A stretch of DNA of 64,000 bases from Betaproteobacteria bacterium UKL13-2. GTDB lineage: Bacteria; Pseudomonadota; Gammaproteobacteria; Burkholderiales; Usitatibacteraceae. Below the pieces are notes generated by a model. The model had not been told where the DNA came from, made no database searches, and saw nothing but the letters and a program-made list of their open reading frames with translations. Made by a program: the position numbers and the translations under genes. Shown piece after piece: positions 43,477 to 54,556 of this stretch. The stretch spans positions 1,545,733 through 1,609,732 of the forward strand of contig CP012157.1 in the NCBI GenBank assembly GCA_001602455.1, in the 5' to 3' direction. Within the stretch, counting starts at the first letter, position 1. Each line of letters starts with the position of its first letter.

Positions 43477-44222
43477 AGCCCCAAGTGTTGTTTGGATTCC
43501 ACGCTGTGGCATCGCGCCTGAAGGCGCGTGCCGATACCGTTGAAGAATTATTCATCAGCGCCACGCGCGAAGAGCGCAGTGATGCCAGGCTCGACCGTCT
43601 GCTTGCGATCGCCAAAGACAAAAACGTCCGGGTGTTGGCGGTGGACAACAAGCGCCTCGATGGCATGACCGGCAATGCGCGCCATCAGGGGGTCGTCGCA
43701 ATGGCGCGCCCGTTTCAGTTGCCGCAGTTTGTGGATGACGTGCTGGAGACGGTTGAGGGCCCGCCGCTGCTGCTCGTGCTGGATGGGGTGACCGACCCAC
43801 ACAATCTTGGCGCGTGTTTGCGTGTTGCCGATGCTGCTGGTGCACATGCCGTCATTGCACCAAAGGATCGTTCGGTCGGCTTAAACGCAACCGTCATGAA
43901 GGTCGCCAGCGGTGCCGGTGAGAATATGCCGTATATCGTCGTGACCAACTTGGCGCGCACGCTGCGCGAGTTGAAAGAGCGCAACATCTGGGTCATTGGC
44001 GCGGATGAGGGGGGGGGAAGTAGCCTGTACGAATCAAAACTGGCCGGCCCATTGGCGTGGGTACTCGGTGCCGAAGGCGAGGGCTTGCGACGCCTCACCC
44101 GCGAGACCTGCGATCAGATCGTATCCATCCCCATGTTGGGGTCGGTTGAGAGCCTGAACGTGTCCGTCGCCTCGGGGGTGTGTTTGTTTGAATCGCGTCG
44201 ACAGCGATTCGGGAGCTTCTAA
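43473..44222 (+). CDS. rlmB: 23S rRNA 2'-O-ribose methyltransferase RlmB
   Basis: A 249-residue SPOUT-class enzyme that methylates G2251 of 23S rRNA. The N-terminal substrate domain starts [20 protein letters not shown]. The catalytic knot has [40 protein letters not shown] and [21 protein letters not shown] run of nine G (44009-44017) encodes part of DEGGGSS. The last codons (GSF stop) come from element A5, inserted after ATTC. Before insertion the reading would have been F-T-K-V-stop, so the insertion swaps three residues for two. It overlaps rnr by 4 bases. Confidence 0.95.
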   Translation: MKPQVLFGFHAVASRLKARADTVEELFISATREERSDARLDRLLAIAKDKNVRVLAVDNKRLDGMTGNARHQGVVAMARPFQLPQFVDDVLETVEGPPLLLVLDGVTDPHNLGACLRVADAAGAHAVIAPKDRSVGLNATVMKVASGAGENMPYIVVTNLARTLRELKERNIWVIGADEGGGSSLYESKLAGPLAWVLGAEGEGLRRLTRETCDQIVSIPMLGSVESLNVSVASGVCLFESRRQRFGSF

Positions 44223-44333
44223 AAACCGTCGCGAGCGGGTGAAGTTGGCAGTGAGGAGCGGACACGTACCCAGTGTACGGCGAGCACCGGAGCTGACAGA
44301 TTCGCCCGCGCAGTAGGTTTATAGAAGTTCCCA
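44211..44333. repeat. Family A non-autonomous element, copy A5 (123 bp, duplication ATTC), overlapping the rlmB 3' end
   Basis: It begins GGGAGCTTCTAAAAACCGTC and ends TTTATAGAAGTTCCC, with perfect ATTC direct repeats (44207-44210, 44334-44337). It is very close to A2, apart from an internal deletion between GGCGA and GGAGCTGACAG. It carries the rlmB stop codon in its terminal repeat. Confidence 0.9.
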
Positions 44334-44337
44334 TTCA

Positions 44338-44400
44338 CAAAAGTCTAATATCCACGGGCACTTTCAGGCGAAAGTGCTTGAAAGTGCCCGCCAGTCGGAC
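44338..44400. repeat. Family B palindromic repeat, copy B4
   Basis: CGGGCACTTTCAGGCG and CTTGAAAGTGCCCG form a strong hairpin. AAAGTCTAATA at the left end matches B1 in reverse complement. It directly follows element A5 and includes what would have been the native rlmB stop codon. Confidence 0.6.
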
Positions 44401-44516
44401 AGTTTCGAAAATAACGCTGCCCGTCGCACGATTCCGCAGTTCGTCACATACCGGCACTTTCTTAATCGTATCTGCGACTAAAATTGCACTACGTTTTTAT
44501 TCCAGAGAGGTCGCCA

Positions 44517-47339
<2,823 letters not shown>

Positions 47340-47360
47340 TCTGCATTTGCAATACGACCC

Positions 47361-47388
47361 AAGGCCTGCCAATCGGCGGGCCTTTTTG
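47361..47388 (+). terminator. Terminator after the M16 peptidase gene
   Basis: AAGGCCTGCC, loop AATC, GGCGGGCCTT then T run; nine of ten pairs plus one G-T pair. Confidence 0.85.
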
Positions 47389-47652
47389 TTTGGCGTTCAG
47401 ATTGAGGCAGTGTGGCTGCCGCGTTTGCTACTGCATCTCGTCATCATGCCGCCACAAACCCACGAAGTGTTTGATTTTCTTGGCATTTCCGGTCATAATC
47501 GCGGGCTTGGCTGGATTCCGGCAACGGTTTTGGCACAAGAACAACCTGAACCCCCTTGCTTGACGGCGGTGCGCATCGTCGCAGGCTTAACCGGTACAGA
47601 TCGTGAAAATCATTGATTTTTCGCGTAAGTGCCTGACCCAGAAGGAGATTTT

Positions 47653-48024
47653 ATGCGCCATTATGAAATCGTTTTTATCGTGCACCCAGATCAGAGCGAG
47701 CAAGTCCCCGCCATGATCGAACGCTACAAAGCATTGGTCTCTCAAGGTGGTGGCAAAGTCCATCGCATTGAAGATTGGGGCCGTCGCCAGATGGCTTACC
47801 CAATCGCCAAAGTGTTCAAAGCCCACTATGTGTTGATGAACATCGAAATCAACCAGGCGACCCTGGAAGAACTCGAGCACGCATTCAAGTTCAACGACGC
47901 CGTTCTTCGTCACCTCACGGTGTCGAAAGAAGCTGCTGAAGTTGGTCCATCACCGATGATGAAAGAAGAGAAGTCGAAGTCGGTTGATGTCAAAGATGCG
48001 CCAAAAGAAGCGGCTGCCGCTTAA
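47653..48024 (+). CDS. rpsF: 30S ribosomal protein S6
   Basis: A 123-residue S6 from ATG 47653 with AAGGAG eight bases upstream. [20 protein letters not shown] and [20 protein letters not shown] are diagnostic; an acidic/Lys-rich C-terminal extension ends in Ala. It starts the S6-S18-L9 operon. The gene priB, often found between rpsF and rpsR in betaproteobacteria, is absent: only 56 bases separate the two. Confidence 0.96.
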   Translation: MRHYEIVFIVHPDQSEQVPAMIERYKALVSQGGGKVHRIEDWGRRQMAYPIAKVFKAHYVLMNIEINQATLEELEHAFKFNDAVLRHLTVSKEAAEVGPSPMMKEEKSKSVDVKDAPKEAAAA

Positions 48025-48080
48025 GTCACAAGACTTACGCGCCCCTTCTATTCTCAACACACTAATTAAAGAGGTTAAAC

Positions 48081-48374
48081 ATGCCACGTCCCGGACCCCG
48101 TCGCGGTAAGGATAATAAGAAAGACGACAAACGCAATCCAAATCGTGGATTGTTCCGTCGTAAGAAGTTCTGTCGTTTCACCGCCGAAAAAGTTGTACAA
48201 ATCGACTACAAAGACATCGGTGTCTTGAAAGATTTCGTCAACGAAAACGGCAAGATCATCCCAGCGCGTATTACCGGCACCAAAGCCAAGTATCAGCGCC
48301 AGTTGGACGTTGCGATCAAGCGCGCACGCTTCTTGGCGTTGCTGCACTACACCGATCTGCACCCAAATCGCTAA
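48081..48374 (+). CDS. rpsR: 30S ribosomal protein S18
   Basis: A 97-residue S18: [40 protein letters not shown] and the C-terminal [17 protein letters not shown]. The basic N-terminal extension ([20 protein letters not shown]) is longer than in E. coli. AAGAGG precedes the start. Second gene of the operon. Confidence 0.96.
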   Translation: MPRPGPRRGKDNKKDDKRNPNRGLFRRKKFCRFTAEKVVQIDYKDIGVLKDFVNENGKIIPARITGTKAKYQRQLDVAIKRARFLALLHYTDLHPNR

Positions 48375-48397
48375 GCAGAACGGACTAGGAGAAAAAC

Positions 48398-48850
48398 ATG
48401 CAGATCATTTTGATGGAAAAAGTTGTAAACCTTGGTTCGCTCGGCGATGTCGTGAATGTCAAAAACGGCTACGCGCGCAACTTTCTGATCCCACAAGGCA
48501 AAGCCAAGCGCGCCACCGAATCTGCCAAAGCAGAGTTCGAAGCCAAACGCGTTGAGCTGGAAAAGAAAGCCGCCGAGATTCACGCAGCCGCAGTGGGTCG
48601 TGGTGAGAAGCTCGAAGGTTATATGGTGCAAGTGACGCAAAAGGCTGGCGTTGACGGTCGTTTGTTCGGGTCGGTAACGAACTCGGATATCGCCGAAGCG
48701 CTCACCAAACAAGGCTTTGACGTGAAGAAGGGCGAAGTTGTGATGCCTAATGGTCCGTTGAAGACCATTGGCGATTTCCCGGTTACGTTGAACCTGCATA
48801 CCGATGTGAAGGCGCATATCACTGTGTCAGTGTTAGGTGAACACGTCTAA
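48398..48850 (+). CDS. rplI: 50S ribosomal protein L9
   Basis: A 150-residue L9: the N-terminal domain [20 protein letters not shown], then [20 protein letters not shown], a long connecting helix, and the C-terminal domain with [26 protein letters not shown] precedes the start. It is normally followed by dnaB; here about 4 kb of accessory and IS sequence intervenes. Confidence 0.96.
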   Translation: MQIILMEKVVNLGSLGDVVNVKNGYARNFLIPQGKAKRATESAKAEFEAKRVELEKKAAEIHAAAVGRGEKLEGYMVQVTQKAGVDGRLFGSVTNSDIAEALTKQGFDVKKGEVVMPNGPLKTIGDFPVTLNLHTDVKAHITVSVLGEHV

Positions 48851-48918
48851 TCGCGCTTCAATAAGTTGTCCAGCTTCGGAGTAGCAGCTGCCCATGACTT
48901 TGGCGTGGGGATGAAATA

Positions 48919-48945
48919 GACTCGATAGCTATGAGTTATCGAGTC
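48919..48945. promoter_or_regulatory. Hairpin enclosing the start codon of the truncated gene at 48931
   Basis: GACTCGATA and TATCGAGTC are perfect 9-bp inverted repeats separated by nine bases (GCTATGAGT) that contain the ATG. In RNA the start codon would sit in the loop. It could be an autoregulatory operator or a translational hairpin. Confidence 0.5.
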
Positions 48946-49218
48946 CCCCCAGCACTTTCATGGCTCGCAAAGAAGCGAGCGCACCTTGCTGGCGAATTGC
49001 AGCGTTTGGAAAACCAGCTTGACGGATTCCTCAACGAGCAAATTAAAGCCCGCCAACATCAAGAGTCGGTAATCGCGACCCTTGCGCATGATTTGCGCGC
49101 GGTCGATGCAGTATTTGCTTTGCACGAGATTCAGGTCGATCCAGAAAGCATCGCCCCAGTCCGTCCGAAGACCGCTCGGAAGGTGATTGCTTGGGGCGAG
49201 ATTACTCGAGGGTGTTGA
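48931..49218 (+). pseudogene. Unknown helical protein truncated by an IS21-family end
   Basis: A 95-codon frame. Its first 92 residues look like a real helical protein: WLAKKRAHLAGELQRLENQL, ATLAHDLRAVDAVFALHEIQ, then VDPESIAPVRPKTARKVIAW. The final residues come from the IS21 left end that begins at 49213, so the original C-terminus is lost. No catalytic motif is seen. I know the look of this group (short coiled-coil proteins ending in a conserved PVRPK region) but cannot give a function. The missing 3' part is not found after the IS block. Confidence 0.6.
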
Positions 49219-50061
49219 TTTCCGTCTCGAACTGAGCCACGATTTTCGTCGTAAATTGAGCCACTCTATTGTGGCACAGCAAGGCTATGCCGTTGTGGAT
49301 AAGTGGGCGGTATCGGTCGCCTTCGCTCCTTTCGATTTGGTGGTTTGGTGTTTGGTGGCGTCGGTCATCGAACTGTGGCTGAAGCGCCAAGATGTATTGC
49401 CGGTTTCCACGATATGGCAGTGATGCGTCAAGCGATCCAGCAGTGCGGTGGTCATCTTCGCATCGGCAAAGACACTGCCCCATTCCCCGAAGCTCAAGTT
49501 CGTGGTGATGATCACACTGGTGCGCTCATAGAGCTTTGAGAGCAGATGAAACAAGAGCGCGCCACCGGCTTGGCTGAACGGCAAGTAACCCAGCTCATCA
49601 AGGATGACCAGATCGACATGGATCAGTCGATTCGCCATCTGCCCCGCGCGACCGTTGGCTTTCTCCAGTTCCAGCGCATTGACCAACTCAATGGTGGAGA
49701 AGAACCGGACACGCTTACCGTGTTTACGCAGTGCCTCCACCCCTAATGACGTCGCCAGATGCGTCTTGCCCGTGCCAGGACCGCCAATCAGCACAATGTT
49801 CTGTGCCGCATTGACGAAGGCACACTGGTGCAAATCGCGCACCAAGGTTTCATCCACGTTCGCCGCCGGGAAATCAAACCCCGCCAAGTCCCGATGCATG
49901 GGGAAGCGCGCCGCCCCCATCTGATAGGCCATCGAGCGCACACTGCGCTCGGCCGTCTCCGCCTCAATCAACTGGCGCATAAACGGTTCGGGCTCGAACG
50001 CGGTGTGCCTTGATTTCGCCAAGAGCTCTGGGTAGCACGTTGCCATGCCATTGAGCTTCAA
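49213..50061 (-). mobile_element. IS21-family element remnant (istB end only)
   Basis: The left end TGTTGATTTCCGTCTCGAAC begins with TG and is followed by repeated AACTGAGCCAC / AATTGAGCCAC units, the multiple terminal repeats of IS21-type elements. The istB gene follows. The element is cut at 50061 by the IS1380 copy, and istA and the other end are absent from the window. Confidence 0.8.
49285..50061 (-). pseudogene. istB: IstB-like ATP-binding protein, N-terminus cut by IS1380
   Basis: 258 codons of the IS21 helper ATPase: [20 protein letters not shown], Walker [17 protein letters not shown], Walker [21 protein letters not shown], and [20 protein letters not shown]. The first few codons are lost at the IS1380 insertion point; the remaining frame begins only with a TTG formed at the junction. 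Not functional for transposition without istA. Confidence 0.85.
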
Positions 50062-51578
50062 CCTAGATTTTCCATTAGACCCAATTTCTAATGGAAGCCA
50101 TTAGCGCAAGTCATTGATTGGAATGGTATTTAGGGTGTTGTTCCGCTAATCTACGCTATCGCGTTTTTAGTGCGGGGGTTTGGATGGAATTTGACCTGTG
50201 TTTTACCGACAAAGAAATCACCGCCTGGGGCGGTATGGGCATCATGAAACGCATGCTTGACCACCTCGGATTTGAGCCCGTCCTTGCCGCTGCCGGTTTG
50301 CCGCAGCCTCGCAGTAATCGCGGTTATCGTCCTGAGCAGCTCATCACCCAGTTCATGCTCTCGGTCTGGTGTGGTGCCAATCGTTTTGAGCACGGAGAAA
50401 TCGTCCGCCATGACCCCGTCTTGAAACGACTATTCAGTTTCAAGCGCATGGCCAACTTCAAAGCGGTCATGCGGCTGTTCAACAAGTTTACGCAAGCCAC
50501 GAATGAGTCGGTGATGGATGAACTCTACCGTTGGCTATTCGGCCAACTGTCGATCAATGGCGTCACGCTTGATCTGGATTCGACTGTGATGACCCGTTAC
50601 GGCGCGCAAGAAGGTGCGGCACGTGGATACAACCCGGCCAAACGCGGCCGTGCCAGCCATCATCCCTTGATGGCCTTTGTGGCTGACACACGCATGATTG
50701 CCAACTGCTGGCTGCGCCCCGGCAATAGCAGTTCAGCCAACAATGTACAGGCGTTCCTGGCTAATACCCGACACCGTTTGGGCGACAAACAGGTGTCGCT
50801 ATTGCGTGCCGACAGTGGCTTTAGCGACAGCGTTTTCATTGACTATCTCGATGAGCAACAGCTTCATCACATCATCGCGCTACGCCAGAATCAGCCTTTG
50901 CAGCGCGCACTGGTCAATGCCGAAGGATGGTGGGTGCTGCAAGACGGGCATGGCAAACCAGTCGAGGGCATCGAACTGACTCGCTTTACCTATCAGGCCA
51001 GCACATGGCGTCAGCCACGTTGGGTGGTAGGCATACGCCAGCACATCGATCAACGAGCAGCGCCGAAGGGCAAGACCTTGAACTTGTTTGCTAATGATCC
51101 GGTGATCGGCAAGTGGCGCTTTTCTGCACTGGTGACCGATTTAGATTTGCCAGCGGAGGCGATCTGGCGGCTCTATCGGGGACGCGCCGATTGCGAGAAC
51201 CGGATCAAGGATCTCAAGTATGATTTTGCGGCGGATAGTTTCAACATGAACAATTTCTGGGCGACGGAAGCCGCACTCAATACGGTCATGTTGTCCTACA
51301 ACCTGATGAGCCTATTGCGTCAGGTTCTGCTTAAGACGAGTGCGGTGAAACATTCTTCGAATTCGGTGCAGCACACGCTGCAAACGCTACGTTACAAACT
51401 GTTCGCAAAAGCCGCATACATCACCACCGAAAGTCGACGGCCTATTCTGAACATGGCGTTGGCGATGCAACAGCGAACCTGGATGCAGGGGCTGTGGAAT
51501 GCGTCAAAAACCATTGATTTGCCCGCTACATTTACGCCAATTTATCCGCCTCCGTAAAATCCTAATGGAAAATCTCGG
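50062..51578 (+). mobile_element. IS1380-family insertion sequence, copy 1 (1,517 bp)
   Basis: Ends CCTAGATTTTCCATTAG and CTAATGGAAAATCTCGG are inverted repeats with one mismatch. It carries one transposase gene. It appears identical to the copy at 58553-60069. The left flank is the interrupted istB (TTCAA before the end); the right flank is ATGAA. The two flanks do not match as a direct duplication, so DNA on at least one side has been rearranged or deleted since insertion. Confidence 0.93.
50184..51557 (+). CDS. IS1380-family transposase, copy 1
   Basis: A 457-residue DDE transposase started at ATG 50184 (EFDLCFTDKEITAWGGMGI). The catalytic region shows TLDLDSTVMTRYGAQEGAAR (first Asp), LLRADSGFSDSVFIDYLDEQ (second Asp) and YRGRADCENRIKDLKYDFAA (Glu with the YREK-like block). 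The length fits the family. The frame is intact, so the element may be active. Confidence 0.93.
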   Translation: MEFDLCFTDKEITAWGGMGIMKRMLDHLGFEPVLAAAGLPQPRSNRGYRPEQLITQFMLSVWCGANRFEHGEIVRHDPVLKRLFSFKRMANFKAVMRLFNKFTQATNESVMDELYRWLFGQLSINGVTLDLDSTVMTRYGAQEGAARGYNPAKRGRASHHPLMAFVADTRMIANCWLRPGNSSSANNVQAFLANTRHRLGDKQVSLLRADSGFSDSVFIDYLDEQQLHHIIALRQNQPLQRALVNAEGWWVLQDGHGKPVEGIELTRFTYQASTWRQPRWVVGIRQHIDQRAAPKGKTLNLFANDPVIGKWRFSALVTDLDLPAEAIWRLYRGRADCENRIKDLKYDFAADSFNMNNFWATEAALNTVMLSYNLMSLLRQVLLKTSAVKHSSNSVQHTLQTLRYKLFAKAAYITTESRRPILNMALAMQQRTWMQGLWNASKTIDLPATFTPIYPPP

Positions 51579-51710
51579 ATGAATGTCATAACAATTGCAT
51601 TTGCTCGATCGCTTTCTCGTTGCTCAATGCGCGCGCCGAAAGAATGCCAAATTGACGCTGACTAAGTGAACCCATCAGGTTAGAAGAAGACTTAAAAATC
51701 GGAGTCAAAC

Positions 51711-52442
51711 GTGCTCGAAAAACTAAACTGCTTCGTTCGATCCGTGCGCATGAAAACCGCAACAACAATGGACAGTTCGACCTATCCGTTCAACATCCCG
51801 GCGCTCAAGGATCTCGGCCAACTTGATTTCCATCCTCGAATAACATTTTTCGTGGGAGAAAACGGCTCGGGAAAATCGACACTCCTTGAAGCGTTAGCGA
51901 TGTCGATGGGCTTTGGTCCGGAGGGCGGAACAAAAAATGTGCAGTTGTCCACGACAAATTCCGTTTCTATACTGCATGAGCATTTAGTCCTAGCTCGGGG
52001 AATCGGTAAACCAAAAGATGGATTTTTTCTGCGCGCCGAAAGCTTTTTCAACATCGCTACGTACATGGATGAAGTGGGTTATCTTCAATCATACGGCGGC
52101 AAATCGTTGCACCACCGCTCGCACGGCGAGGCTTTCTTGACACTTCTGTCGCAGAAGTTTCGGGGAAACGGAATATATCTGCTGGACGAACCAGAGGCCG
52201 CACTTTCTCCCGCAAGGCAACTAACGGCTCTTCGCTGCATTCGGCAGCTTGTGACGGAAAACTCACAGTTCATTATTGCCACGCACTCGCCGATTTTGCT
52301 CGCATATCCAGACGCGAAAATGCTCCATTTCAGCAGCAGCGGAATTGAAGAGACTAGTTACGAACAAACTGATCACTACGCGATCACTAAAGATTTTCTA
52401 AACAATTATCGTTCCCGCATTGAGCGTCTATTTGAAGATTGA
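51711..52442 (+). CDS. Stand-alone AAA/ABC-type ATPase of unknown role
   Basis: A 243-residue protein from GTG 51711 (GGAG seven bases upstream). It has a SMC/ABC-like head in one chain: Walker A FFVGENGSGKSTLLEALA, a signature-like GEAFLTLLSQKF, Walker B NGIYLLDEPEAALSPARQLT and the switch His in FIIATHSPILLAYPDAKM. There is no coiled-coil arm or membrane segment. Such small ATPases occur alone and in mobile defence pairs (with a TOPRIM or nuclease partner); no partner is seen here. It lies between IS1380 and dnaB, in an interval absent from the usual rplI-dnaB arrangement. Confidence 0.8.
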   Translation: MLEKLNCFVRSVRMKTATTMDSSTYPFNIPALKDLGQLDFHPRITFFVGENGSGKSTLLEALAMSMGFGPEGGTKNVQLSTTNSVSILHEHLVLARGIGKPKDGFFLRAESFFNIATYMDEVGYLQSYGGKSLHHRSHGEAFLTLLSQKFRGNGIYLLDEPEAALSPARQLTALRCIRQLVTENSQFIIATHSPILLAYPDAKMLHFSSSGIEETSYEQTDHYAITKDFLNNYRSRIERLFED

Positions 52443-52699
52443 TAGGCTTGCGATCGAATCGCCCGCCGTTTGCTAGGCGCGAGCCTCAAAGAATGCTGCC
52501 GTTCGATTCAGAGACCGTTCTACGTGTTTTGACCGACATCGACAGTATCGAATTAGGACGCGGCCAGTAGGACACATTCCTCGCCGAGAATCGGCTGTAG
52601 CACGGATGACCTACGTTGCAGGCCATCCGACCCGGGAAATTGTTAGATTGCCGTTTCTTCACTTTTTGGGCAACTGCTACTCCGAAGCTAGTTGTCCCC

Positions 52700-52727
52700 A
52701 AAAACGCCGGTCTTTGACCGGCGTTTT
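52700..52727 (+). terminator. Terminator upstream of dnaB
   Basis: AAAAACGCCGGTC, loop of about two to three bases, GACCGGCGTTTTT; a long perfect stem ending in T run. It insulates dnaB from the accessory ATPase gene. Confidence 0.88.
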
Positions 52728-52756
52728 TGTTTCTAAAGCAACCGTTGGCGCGGAAC

Positions 52757-52870
52757 TTATCCACAGGTTATCAGCCGAAAAAACACCGACTTGTGCATTG
52801 AATGTGGATAACTCTAGGCGCACAATAGCGTTGGGCTTGTAGACATCACACACCGTTTGCTTTATCCACC
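52757..52870. promoter_or_regulatory. DnaA-box cluster in front of dnaB
   Basis: TTATCCACA at 52757-52765 and TGTGGATAA at 52803-52811 are perfect consensus DnaA boxes in opposite orientation; TTATCCACC at 52862-52870 differs at one base. They lie in the 170 bases between the terminator and the dnaB start. This suggests DnaA control of dnaB or a DnaA-titration site; origin function is unlikely without AT-rich repeats. Confidence 0.65.
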
Positions 52871-52897
52871 CCTCGCCAAAAAAATCGTATAAAAACA

Positions 52898-54307
52898 ATG
52901 GCTTCTGTGTTCTCTCCAACTTCCATGTACCCCCCGCAATACGGCACCGACAGCGTTGTTTCATCGCTGAAGCTGCCGCCGCACTCCATTGAAGCCGAGC
53001 AATCCGTTCTGGGGGGCTTGTTGCTCAATAACGAAGCGTGGGACCGCATCGGCGATATGGTCGCCGACGTCGATTTTTATCGCGATGATCACCGCAAGAT
53101 TTATCGTGCGATATCGAGACTGATCGAGCAGAACAAACCTGCCGACGTGTTGACTGTCGCTGAATCGCTCCAGCTTGCTGGCGAGTTGCAGAACATCGGT
53201 GGTATCAATTACCTGCAGAATCTCTCCGAAGGCACGCCATCGGCGGCGAACATTCGCCTTTATGCAGAGATCGTGCGTGAACGTTCGATCATGCGCTCAC
53301 TCGCGCGTGCCGGTGAGGAGATCGCAGACTCGTCGTACTCACCGAGTGGCCGCGAGGCGCGTCAGTTGCTCGATGACGCGGAGAAGAAGATTTTTGACAT
53401 CGCCGAGATGGGCCGCAAGAATTCGCAAGGCTTCCAATCGATGGAGGACCTGCTTAGCGAAGTGATGACACGTTTGGATGAGTTATCCAAGAACCCAACG
53501 GCGGTTGTTGGTAAAGAGACCGGCTTTGTTGATCTCGACAATATGACGTCAGGCATGCAAGATGGTGACTTGATCATCGTCGCCGGAAGGCCCTCAATGG
53601 GCAAAACGGCATTCAGTTTGAACCTCGCTGAACACGTCGCCGTTAACCTCGGCTTGCCGGTACTCATCTATTCGATGGAGATGGGCGGCACGCAGATCGC
53701 CAATCGTTTTCTGTCGTCGATTTCAAAAGTTGATCAGCAAAAACTTCGTACCGGGCAGCTTGACGCGCGCGACTGGGACCGCCTGAATCAGGCGATGGTG
53801 AAACTCAATACCGCGCCGATTCACATCGATGAAACACCGGCCTTGAATGCGCTGGAACTTCGCGCCCGCGCGCGACGTATGTGGCGCATGTACGACGGCC
53901 TCGGTTTGATTGTGGTTGACTACTTGCAGTTGATGTCATCGACCGGTTCGGGCGAAAATCGTGCCACGGAGATTTCCGAAATCTCACGTTCGCTAAAAGC
54001 CCTGGCAAAGGAGCTAAAGGTGCCAGTGGTCGCTCTCTCGCAGTTGAATCGCTCGCTTGAGCAGCGCCCCAACAAACGTCCCGTCATGTCAGACCTGCGC
54101 GAATCGGGCGCTATCGAGCAGGACGCTGACGTCATCATCTTTATCTATCGTGATGAGGTTTACAACCCCGAGACGCCGGACAAAGGCACCGCCGAGATCA
54201 TCATCGGCAAACAACGTAACGGCCCCATCGGTACGGTACGCTTGACCTTCGTTGGCCAAAATACGCGGTTCGAGAATCACGCCAGCGGCGGTGGAGGCGG
54301 GTATTAA
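52898..54307 (+). CDS. dnaB: Replicative DNA helicase DnaB
   Basis: A 469-residue helicase. The N-terminal domain has PPHSIEAEQSVLGGLLLNNE and IYRAISRLIEQNKPADVLTV. The RecA-like domain has Walker A GRPSMGKTAFSLNLAEH, LIYSMEMGGTQIANRFLSSI, Walker B GLIVVDYLQLMS, ALAKELKVPVVALSQLNRSL and RPVMSDLRESGAIEQDADVI. It unwinds DNA at the fork and loads with DnaC-type helpers. Upstream are DnaA boxes; downstream is alr. Confidence 0.96.
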   Translation: MASVFSPTSMYPPQYGTDSVVSSLKLPPHSIEAEQSVLGGLLLNNEAWDRIGDMVADVDFYRDDHRKIYRAISRLIEQNKPADVLTVAESLQLAGELQNIGGINYLQNLSEGTPSAANIRLYAEIVRERSIMRSLARAGEEIADSSYSPSGREARQLLDDAEKKIFDIAEMGRKNSQGFQSMEDLLSEVMTRLDELSKNPTAVVGKETGFVDLDNMTSGMQDGDLIIVAGRPSMGKTAFSLNLAEHVAVNLGLPVLIYSMEMGGTQIANRFLSSISKVDQQKLRTGQLDARDWDRLNQAMVKLNTAPIHIDETPALNALELRARARRMWRMYDGLGLIVVDYLQLMSSTGSGENRATEISEISRSLKALAKELKVPVVALSQLNRSLEQRPNKRPVMSDLRESGAIEQDADVIIFIYRDEVYNPETPDKGTAEIIIGKQRNGPIGTVRLTFVGQNTRFENHASGGGGGY

Positions 54308-54429
54308 TCTGCGCCAGGAAAGGCAAATTTCTGTCGCCCCGGACAGCGTGGCCCGCGATATCGGCCATTTCGCCCGGAATCTAACTTCGTTCTGACTTAT
54401 TGCCGATGACAGACTTCGATCTCAAAAAA

Positions 54430-54537
54430 TGTCATTCCGAGCCACGCGAGGAATCTCATCCCGTCGAGTTAGGGAATGGGTTTGCAGTGCCTTTTCGCTG
54501 CCGGATGAGATGCCTCACAAAATCGTTCGGCATGGCA
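54430..54537. repeat. Imperfect inverted repeat between dnaB and alr
   Basis: TGTCATTCCGAGCCACGCGA ... GGAATCTCATCC on the left and GGATGAGATGCCTCAC ... GTTCGGCATGGCA on the right form a long imperfect hairpin. The sequence resembles the TCATTCCGAG...GAGGAATCT intergenic repeats found dispersed in many proteobacterial genomes. Single copy in this window. Confidence 0.5.
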
Positions 54538-54556
54538 GTGCCCATTTGAAGCGCCG

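Noticed and set aside
47389-47616. Small plus-strand frame between the M16 peptidase gene and rpsF
   Set aside because: It starts inside the M16 terminator region, has no ribosome site and no familiar pattern; more likely the leader region of the S6 operon.
52757-52870. Replication origin
   Set aside because: Only three DnaA boxes, with no AT-rich unwinding repeats and no dnaA or dnaN nearby; better read as a regulatory or titration site for dnaB.
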